Assembly (NCBI GenBank): GCA_963576565.1
Contig: OY755038.1
Location: forward strand, 64,818,908 to 64,882,907
Source of the DNA: Aspidapion aeneum
Lineage: Eukaryota > Arthropoda > Insecta > Coleoptera > Brentidae
Reading direction: 5' to 3'
Length of the DNA stretch: 64,000 nt
Part shown: positions 56,736-64,000 of the stretch, piece by piece
Position numbering within the stretch: the first letter of the stretch is position 1
How the letters are laid out: every line of letters begins with the position of its first letter
The notes under the pieces: generated by a model
The model's database searches: none
Told to the model about the DNA's origin: nothing
Seen by the model: only the letters and a program-made list of their open reading frames with translations
Made by a program: the position numbers and the translations under genes

Positions 56736-57008
56736 CTCAAAAACGGTCAAAAATAAGAGCGACAAAATTAATTTTTCCACAACTAAATCACGACTAATTA
56801 ACGGCAAATTATCCACCTAGTAGCGATTCGATTTGCGATGGGTGCCGAAATATGAAGTTAGCGAAGCAACCAAAAAAAGGGTCAAAAATAAGAGCGACAA
56901 GATTAATTTTTCCACAACTAATTCATGACTAATCAGCGGCAAATTATCCACCATATTCGATTTTGATAAAAGCCATTTTTACGAGGGTGCTTCGCTAACT
57001 TCAAATGT
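56717..57008. repeat. two tandem units of about 145 bp
   Basis: Units begin ATGAAGTTAGCGAAGCA and contain GGTCAAAAATAAGAGCGACA, TTAATTTTTCCACAACTAA and GGCAAATTATCCACC. The second unit ends at a reversed copy of the GGTGCTTCGCTAACTTC motif. Confidence 0.7.
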
Positions 57009-57074
57009 ATATGTATCTCAATTTTTTCGATAAAAAAAATGTTGCGTTGCGTTTCAGATGATTTTGAAACTTTT

Positions 57075-57110
57075 AGCTCACACTACTACTATACTATAGT
57101 AGTGTGAGCT
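57075..57110. repeat. hairpin with 14-bp arms
   Basis: AGCTCACACTACTA at 57075-57088 is the reverse complement of 57097-57110, with an 8-base loop. It marks the end of the reverse arm of the 56.3-57.4 kb repeat. Confidence 0.7.
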
Positions 57111-57212
57111 ATGGTGATCCTACTTTTTTCGAGAAAAAAAAAGTTGCTCCGATTTCAAAAATTTTTATATATCTTTGCGTTTCAGATGATTTTGAAACTT
57201 TTTTGTTGCGCC

Positions 57213-57225
57213 GTCTGTCTGTCTA

Positions 57226-57262
<37 letters not shown>

Positions 57263-57282
57263 GTGTCTGTATGTCTGTCTGT
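57213..57282 (+). repeat. TCTG microsatellite
   Basis: About 70 bases of mostly GTCT/TCTG units inside the repeat arm. Similar shorter tracts occur in the other copies, so the tract is part of the family. Confidence 0.9.
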
Positions 57283-57403
57283 AACGACCAACGCGCATAA
57301 CTCAAAAACGGCTTGCCCGATTTTTGGTACCCAGGCTGGGTTTTGGGTTGAGATGGTCCCATTTAAAAATGAACAAAATCAACCTAACACAAGCCGAATA
57401 AAA

Positions 57404-58165
57404 GGGTGGGGGTAGATTTCAAAAATTAGAGTTTATGTAAAAATATAGCGTGTGTGATATCAAACGAAAGGTAATTGAGTCTGGAGCTAAACAAAATACA
57501 TTTTAGTTTATTTAAACAAAAAGGGTGGGGGTAAATTTCAAAAATTAGTGTTTAAGTGGAAATATAGCGTGTGTGATATCAAACGAAAGGTAATTGAGTC
57601 TGGAGTTAAACAAAATACATTTTAGTTTTTAAAAAAAGGGTGGGGGGTAGATTTGAAAAATTAGAGTTTAAGTCAAAACATGGCTTGTGTGGTATCAAAC
57701 GAAAGGTAATTGTGTGAGTGTGAGCTTAGGTGCCCATAGATTGGCAGAGTATTTTGTCTCGCCGTCGGTCTGTCGGTCTGTTTGTATGTCTGTCTGTCTG
57801 TCTGTCTGTAACGACCAACGCCCATAACTCAAAAACCGCTTGTCGGATTTCAATAAAATTTGGCACCTAGGCTCGGTTTTCGGTCGAGATGGTCCCATTA
57901 AAAAATGAACAAAATCCACCAAACACAAGCCAAATAAAAGGGTGGGTCGATTTCAAAAATTAAAGTTTATGTAAGAATATGGCTGTGTGAAAAAACGAAA
58001 GGTAATTGAGTCCGGAGTTAAACAAAATACATTTCAGTTTTTGTTTTTTTTAAGGGTGGGGGTAGATTTCAAAAAGTTAGAGTTTAAGTCAAAACATTGC
58101 TTGTTTGGTATCAAACGAAAGGTAATTTATTCTGGAGTTGAATAAATAAAATATATTTTAGTTTT
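57404..58165 (+). repeat. interrupted tandem repeat, 105-129 bp units
   Basis: Units beginning GGGTGGGGGTAGATTTCAAA start at about 57404, 57533, 57638, 57940 and 58054. Each continues with GTATCAAACGAAAGGTAATT and a TTAAACAAAATACATTT block. The series is interrupted at 57715-57930 by a copy of the neighbouring inverted-repeat family. Confidence 0.75.
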
Positions 58166-59744
58166 TAGTTATATTTGCTCACACGTATACTAGAACTATA
58201 GTACCTAGTGTGAGCTTAGGGGCCCATGAAAGATTTGCAGCACTGTAGCGTTTATATATGCACTACTGGTATTTGTTAGATGCAATTTAGCACTTTAAAA
58301 AGCATCCGCTCGCACCTGGCACACATTTATTATTAGGCGAGTTTTCTAAACGTTAGCTTTGCCACTTTGCACAAGGTCAAGGTGTTCCTTTGTGACAAAA
58401 CAGTTAACTATTAACAACAGATTATATTCATTGGGTCTGGAAACTCTTTGCATCAAATACTTGCGTCAGTCCACATCGTTGCATGTATATGTATAATTCG
58501 TCCTAAATGAGGATAGTTTTTATTCTTTTACTATTTTCTCGTAATCACGGATTAAAGTTTATCGTCGTTGATTCGAATATTGCATGCTTGTAGCAAATAA
58601 GTATTGCGAATTAAATTTATTACTATCAAGGGATCAAGAGATTACGCCAGAACTGGAGTAGCGATAATTTTTATTGGCACAAAAAGTTAACTAATATTAG
58701 GGTAAACATAGGCAATTATTAAAGAATTTTTTGCACCCTTTCAGTTTCACTTTATTGGCTATTTGTGACATGCACATTTTAACAGTACACTATATAATTT
58801 ATTTAACTTCCATGGGTACTAGAATACGGCAGTTGCAGCGTGCGGTGAAATTTGAAACAGTAAAAGCAGTTTTTTTAACTTATAGGAGAAAGGGGGAAAA
58901 TAGGTTACAGGAGTAAAACGGGATACTGCAGTTTTAGGTAAACTGCGTAAGAATAAAACCGTTTAACATCAGATGCTTTATCCCCATGACTGGTTCACCA
59001 CTTTGCAATATGATTGATGCCGGTCGGCTGAGCTCAAGTTGGTTTTGCTAAAATGTGATGTTGCCGCTGTTTATTGTAAAAATGAATTGCGCATTTTGTG
59101 ATGGTATAAGGATTCATTCACAGACTTTTCAAAATTTTGTTTACAATGAACAATTAGTGGGTTTATGTATTACAACTTTTTATTTTTTAAATAAGTTTTT
59201 TAATCTTGTTTAGTATTTTAATAAATAAAATTTGTCTCACAAAAATATTAATTCTAAGTTACACAACCGCCCGCTTGTTTTGCCACAAATAAGTATGCGG
59301 GGCAAAATGGGGCAAATCAACTTTTTACAAAAATAAAAGTATGATGGAGTTCTAAATCGCTTAAACTGAAAATTAAAACATAAACATAACATATCTAGCC
59401 AACTTAATTCCAAGTAATGAACGTAATGGTGATAATTTAATAGGAGAAATAAGCTTTTAAAATTAATGATCCCATATTTACCCTACTAATTTATACCTAG
59501 GATAATAAAACTAACCGTTGTAATTTTATTATTATTTTGAATATTTAGTGTTCATAGTATTAGTCATCATAGTAGTCTATAGTTTATTGTTCTCGCAACC
59601 ATCTTATGTCAATCATCTGAAATAATCCAGATTAAGTCCACCGCGCATGAGGAACGATTGCCATAAAAATATTTATAACCATCCCTTTTTCCACACAATT
59701 TCGGTTAACAGCACTGAATTTTTTTCAAAAATAATATAGTGTGG
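58166..59744. other. non-coding stretch
   Basis: A GTGTGAGCTTAGG.GCCCAT motif at 58208 repeats the one at 57717, marking the edge of the repeat block. No gene is seen beyond that. Confidence 0.4.
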
Positions 59745-60869
59745 CAGTGGCGGCGCGTGGTAAAAAGATTTCGGTGTGCACACCAAAAAAAAAAAAAAAA
59801 AAAAATTGCGGCGCTGGCGGAATTTTTTTTTTTGCAAATAATCATACAATGAGATATTTAGTTAGATATTAGTTACCTACCTATTATTATTGAAATTATA
59901 AAAAAATCATAAATGTATCATACCCATATTTTCTCTTCTAATGGCAAAGATAAAAATTTAATTGTTTTTAAATATTGCACGCTAATGCTATCAGAATTAG
60001 AAACTTCCGCCATTGTCGTAAATACCAAATCGTTGAAATCAAAACAAACCGCCAGCGCCCGACCGATAATGCCAAATTAGTGGTGTGCAAATACTATCTA
60101 CTCGATACGTTAATATCTGATACATGGGCGGATTCGAAGTAATCGAATATCCTTCGACGCCAAATACTCGTTACCTGAATCCCGAATGGGACCGAAGCCG
60201 AATTGTTACTTTCGTATCAATTGTATCGGCATCGGCCGTATGAGTAACGAGTTTGGAGTACTTGTAATCATTTGGACCGATATTTATATATTGGATTTAC
60301 CAATAATATAAAATAAATAATAATAAAATCTAATACTCGAATAGGAAGTATCAGTATCTACTCAATACTTGGAAAAATGGTTGCACATCACTATGCGAAA
60401 TTGTCTAAGTTCACTAATTAACAGTGCCCTTGAGCTCCTCTAACATACAACGCGAACCATGGGTGCGGGGGGCATCACGGTGGTGCGGGCGGCATCGATT
60501 CTAGTTTTTGCACAGATTTTGTTCTAGGCACTGCCGCAGGAAGGTTTCGATCCTATGTACTGTAAAATTCTATTGGGATATGTCGTCCTCTCTTTCTATA
60601 TTTCGTAATTAGCATACGACACAACATCTACGGAGCAAATAAAAGTGAATAATTAGATTCGAACTAACTATATAGCGCATCCGCCAGCATGCACCGCAGG
60701 TGGTTTGAATACGAATACAAACACATACATACCGGGTATTAATTTGTAGGTAATATTCCAGTCTTTAGTGAATTCCGTTTGGGGTAATTATTAATTAAAT
60801 TTTAGTATTTTTTTAAGTAAAATTTGGGAGTGCACGTGCACATGTGCACTTATGGAAAAACCGCCACTG
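59745..60869. mobile_element. hAT-type non-autonomous element with perfect 8-bp target duplication
   Basis: The ends are CAGTGGCGGCGCG and an inverted CCGCCACTG. TAGTGTGG lies at 59737-59744 and 60870-60877. The 1125-bp element contains a run of about 22 A near 59785 and a nested second element (60078-60393). Short GTGCAC-rich palindromic bases lie near the right end. No ORF of note. Confidence 0.9.
60078..60393. mobile_element. nested hAT-type MITE
   Basis: The ends TAGTGGTGTGCAAA and TTGCACATCACTA are inverted repeats. The flanks TGCCAAAT (60070-60077) and TGCGAAAT (60394-60401) form an 8-bp duplication with one mismatch. Inside, TACTCGAT and TACTCAATACTT blocks recur in both orientations. 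Confidence 0.8.
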
Positions 60870-60877
60870 TAGTGTGG

Positions 60878-62108
60878 TGACACTGATAACTGATTAAAAT
60901 TATAAGAAACGTAACCTATATTCTAGGGATGAACTAAAATATCTTTAGAAAAGGATATCCTGCCCTTTAGAAGAGCAATCACACGAAATGAGGTAGGCTA
61001 TTGTGTGACAATTTTTGTTGGCAACACTGAAATTCTTGACGAAAATTCTAGTGTGGTAATAATTAGTGTTATAACTTAATTTAATATCTCCCGTTATGTT
61101 GTTGTTGCTATTTTTTTGACTGCCATATTTTTGTCTCGTACTTTTTTAAGCTTTAATATTTTTTAGACCGATTAAGTGTAAGCGCACTGTAATCCAAAGA
61201 ATTTCAGTGCTGCCACCAGATACCCATCAATTCTTGAATGAGTGAGGAGTTCTCCACCAAAATAAAGTCAAAGTCAAACTGCGCATGCGATATCACTTGA
61301 TTTCCCCATCTCTATTGGTCCTGACGTGAGCAGATGCTCATTCTCACGCTCACCCATTTCAAGAATACATACACGGAGCCTGTCACGCTAAGGCAAACCT
61401 TTATCCCACAGTTTTTTTTCAGGTATAATTTTTGTAAGGGCTGGCTGCCTATTTTTCTTAAGACATCCATGAGTGGACGCAACAAAACTCAGGCTTGAGT
61501 TTTTTAGACTAGACAAATAAAACTTCTTATTATTCAAGAAAGGTTTTTCCCGTAAATGCGGCTAATGATCTTTTTCAAAAAAATTTTAACCCCAAACTTT
61601 TTCTGTGTAAAATCAGACAGGCATAACATGTCGTGCAGTGGCTTAAACATATTTTCAATAGGCACAGAGCCAAATCCTTATAACGACAAAAAAATTATCC
61701 ATCTAAAAGTTTTTGTAGGTCAACCGTATCCCTGCGCTTCCTTTCATCAAAAAAGCTTAGCGGGATTTTTGGATTTCCCCCACATTTTGTTATAAAACAT
61801 TTTTAACCATTTTCCTTTGGTTTTTGCACATATATGTCTGTGTGAAAACTGGCCAAAAGAGAGAACAATATAATATTAAAGCTTTTTCTTAAACAAAATT
61901 ATAATATTATATAACTGCTTCTAAAGGGTTTCTTGCATTTGATTAATAGATATTTAGCTAAAAAATTTTGAAAAGTCACGTCACGCAACAACATCTTTCT
62001 TAAGAGCCTTCAATCGTCGTTAATTTATTAGAAATGATAAAAAAATAACATCTTTATTTTATTGAATAGAAAATAAAGTACATAATATGTCATTAAACAG
62101 CCAGCGTT
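60878..62108. other. non-coding stretch
   Basis: I see no repeat structure or gene. The frame 61556-61795 has no recognisable features. Confidence 0.4.
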
Positions 62109-63551
62109 ATACCGGATTGGCCCAAAAAACCCGGTAATTTTTTTTTGTTATAACATTTGAACTATTTAATCGATTTTAATGAGACAGACTGCACTTAATA
62201 AAGAATTAATCAGAGTTTTGAATAGTTATATTCTTTGTCCGTCATCTCAAAATCGAAGAAAGCGGACGCAATTAAAATGTACCCTTCAAATATGCTCATT
62301 TCTTCTTCTGTTGCAAACACGTTTTAAATATTTTTTTAATTTAGTAAAAAAGCTGCATTCTTGCCACGTATAACAAAAAAAAACTTTTATTTCAACCATT
62401 GTTTTGCATATTATAAGATTGCCTTGCCAATCATGTCTGCATTTATTTCCTAATAAATTTATTACTACTGAACCGATTTTAATGATATAAAAGACATTCT
62501 GGTTAGAATTGAATTCTTTTTAAAAATCATGAATAAAGCTTATCGCCATCTTATAATATAAGATTGTAAACAGAACCATACTTGATTCTTCAAAATGGCG
62601 TGTTTATTCTTATTTTCCGAAAATCTTTTTTTTTTAATTTATTGAAAAATACTCCTTTTCTCCTGCATAAAGAGGTACAAATTTATCAAATCGGTGTAGT
62701 GGTTCTCACAAAATCTGATTTTGTTTTATCCATTGTTTTACAAATTATACGATTGCCCATTCCTGTCTGCATTAATTCCATTATAAAATAATTATTACTG
62801 AACCGATTCAATCAGCTTACACCATGATGTTTTTTATTTTACTAAAATCGGTTCAGTAATAATGAATTTATAAATAACTAAATGCAGACAGGATTGGCAA
62901 TGCAATCGTATAATCTGTAAAACAATGGTTAAGGCAAAATCAGATTTTGTCAGAACCACTTTACCGATTTCATTAATTTGTACCTCTTTATGCAGGAGAA
63001 ACGTAGTGTTTTCTATAAATTAAAAAAAAGATTTTCGAAAAATAAGAATAAACACGCCATTTTGAAGAATCATTTATGATTCTGTCCGACATCTTAAATT
63101 TTAAGATATCAATAAATTTTGTTCATGATCTTTGAAAACCAATTAATTTTGACCAGGATTTTTGTTATTTCATCAAAATCGGTTCAGTAGTACTAAATTT
63201 ATAAGAAAATAAATGCAGACATGATTTGCAAGGCAATCGGATAATATTCAAAACAATGGTTGAAATAAAAATATTTTTTTTTAGAACAGCTAAACCGATT
63301 TTTCTCATTCATACCTTGTTGTGCGTGACATTTTACTGATTTAAAAAAATAAATAAGACATATTTATAACACAAGAATAAACGAGCATCTTTGAAGGGTA
63401 CAATTTAATTTCGTCCGCCATCTTGGATTTTGAGAGAGCGGACAAACAAATACATTTGGTCAAAATTCAAATTAATTCTCTAATCTATGATATAGTTCAA
63501 AAGTTATAATGAATAAAAACTTGTCAGGTTTTTTTTGGCCCACCCGGTATA
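62109..63551. repeat. foldback element of about 1.44 kb
   Basis: The left end TATACCGGATTGGCCCAAAA is inverted at the right end (TTTTGGCCCACCCGGTATA). The arms are complementary over their whole length, with the centre near 62818. Each arm holds two diverged units carrying AAATGCAGACA.GAT..GCAA, GGTTCAGTA.TA and ACGC(C)ATTTTGAAGAATCA-like blocks. No ORF is supported. Its architecture resembles that of the 2739/22975 foldback element. Confidence 0.75.
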
Positions 63552-64000
63552 TTGTACTTTTAAACAATATAAATTTTTCCAAAATAAAAGTGCGGGAAAA
63601 ATTTTGAAAACGATTTATTTTACACGGGTGTCGACCGAGTAGAGAACGTCAATTTAAGAGGTTGTCAAGTGTGTGAGAAACTTTATTTTCATAGGTAGTT
63701 GTAGAAAGACATATCGTGTGAACAAGTTAATTTACCGTACTCTAGTTTTTTTGTGTGCGTAAAAGTAATTTTATCGTACCAGTGCAGAAAAGTTACTTCC
63801 CAAGTAACATTATTACCACTCAAGGTTTTATTAATTTGGGTCCGCGGTTATTTAGAAGGTGCTGTTATGACTTTTAGGATCAATTTGGCTATATAAAGGT
63901 AATTTATATTGACAATTACCTAAAGAGGTTTTATAACCTATATAAACTTAGCATTACCACTTAAGAATTAGATATTCGCAATATATGCATTAATTGTCGT
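63552..64000. other. AT-rich non-coding stretch at right edge
   Basis: I see nothing assignable here. Confidence 0.4.

Larger units (their letters stand above)
56275..57425. repeat. inverted repeat with about 300-bp arms around tandem units
   Basis: 56280-56575 is inversely repeated at about 57100-57390. Shared blocks are GGGACCATCTCGACCCAAGACCC-like, the GACA/TCTG tract, GCGCGACAAAAAAGTTTC, ATCTGAAACGCAAAGATATA and AGCTCACACTAC. A third partial copy lies at 57715-57930 in the same orientation as the second. Frames across the TCTG tract are chance products of the microsatellite. Confidence 0.7.

Noticed and set aside
57104..57415. 103-codon ORF rich in CLSVCLSV
   Set aside because: It is a translation of the TCTG microsatellite.

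Overview
This is an AT-rich window of animal chromosome, most probably from an insect with a large, transposon-filled genome. Short Ig-domain exons have GT-AG introns, and the window holds insect-type Gypsy, BEL/Pao, jockey-like LINE and mariner elements and many MITEs. I see no bacterial features, rRNA, tRNA or CRISPR. The only host gene I can support is a pair of minus-strand exons (33614-33766 and 31617-31757). They encode one immunoglobulin domain resembling the Sidestep family of axon-guidance receptors. Everything else is mobile DNA, its debris, or unassigned intron or intergenic sequence.

Layout. 1-291: LINE endonuclease fragment. 292-2738: dispersed repeats. 2739-22975: a foldback repeat element split by an 18.8-kb minus-strand Gypsy-type LTR retrotransposon (3180-22019, CGAT target duplication). 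That element has about 2.66-kb LTRs, gag, pol and a 5.3-kb leader. Its pol gene is cut by an oppositely oriented solo LTR of the same family (7777-10942, GAAC target duplication). 22976-30740: repeats, MITEs and foldback sequences. 30740-35850: the Ig exons, lying between two inverted repeat arms. 40035-44722: a large inverted-repeat element that holds a Cys-rich ORF and a nearly complete LINE. 44930-50429: a decayed BEL/Pao element. 50740-53080: a cluster of MITEs, one with a TTA target duplication. 54075-56245: a dead mariner-like transposon. 56275-58165: palindromes, a TCTG microsatellite and tandem repeats. 59745-60869: a hAT-like element with a second one nested inside. 62109-63551: a foldback element.

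The most notable signal is in the Gypsy LTR. The solo LTR copy carries two segments with canonical splice sites (9252-9451 and 9531-9676). Both are missing, exactly at the splice junctions, from both LTRs of the full-length element. This looks like intron loss through reverse transcription of a spliced RNA, so LTRs of this family carry a spliced transcription unit. The same LTR holds a 93-codon ORF whose 282 bases are identical in all three copies, although the flanking bases differ. The LTR 3' ends also show an extra 40-42 bp that repeats the primer-binding-site junction.

The coding elements are mostly broken. The Gypsy gag is frameshifted and its pol is interrupted. The LINE is frameshifted near its C-terminus. 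The BEL polymerase has YVDN in place of YVDD. The mariner transposase has lost a catalytic-region motif. The near-identity of the two Gypsy LTRs nevertheless indicates a recent insertion.
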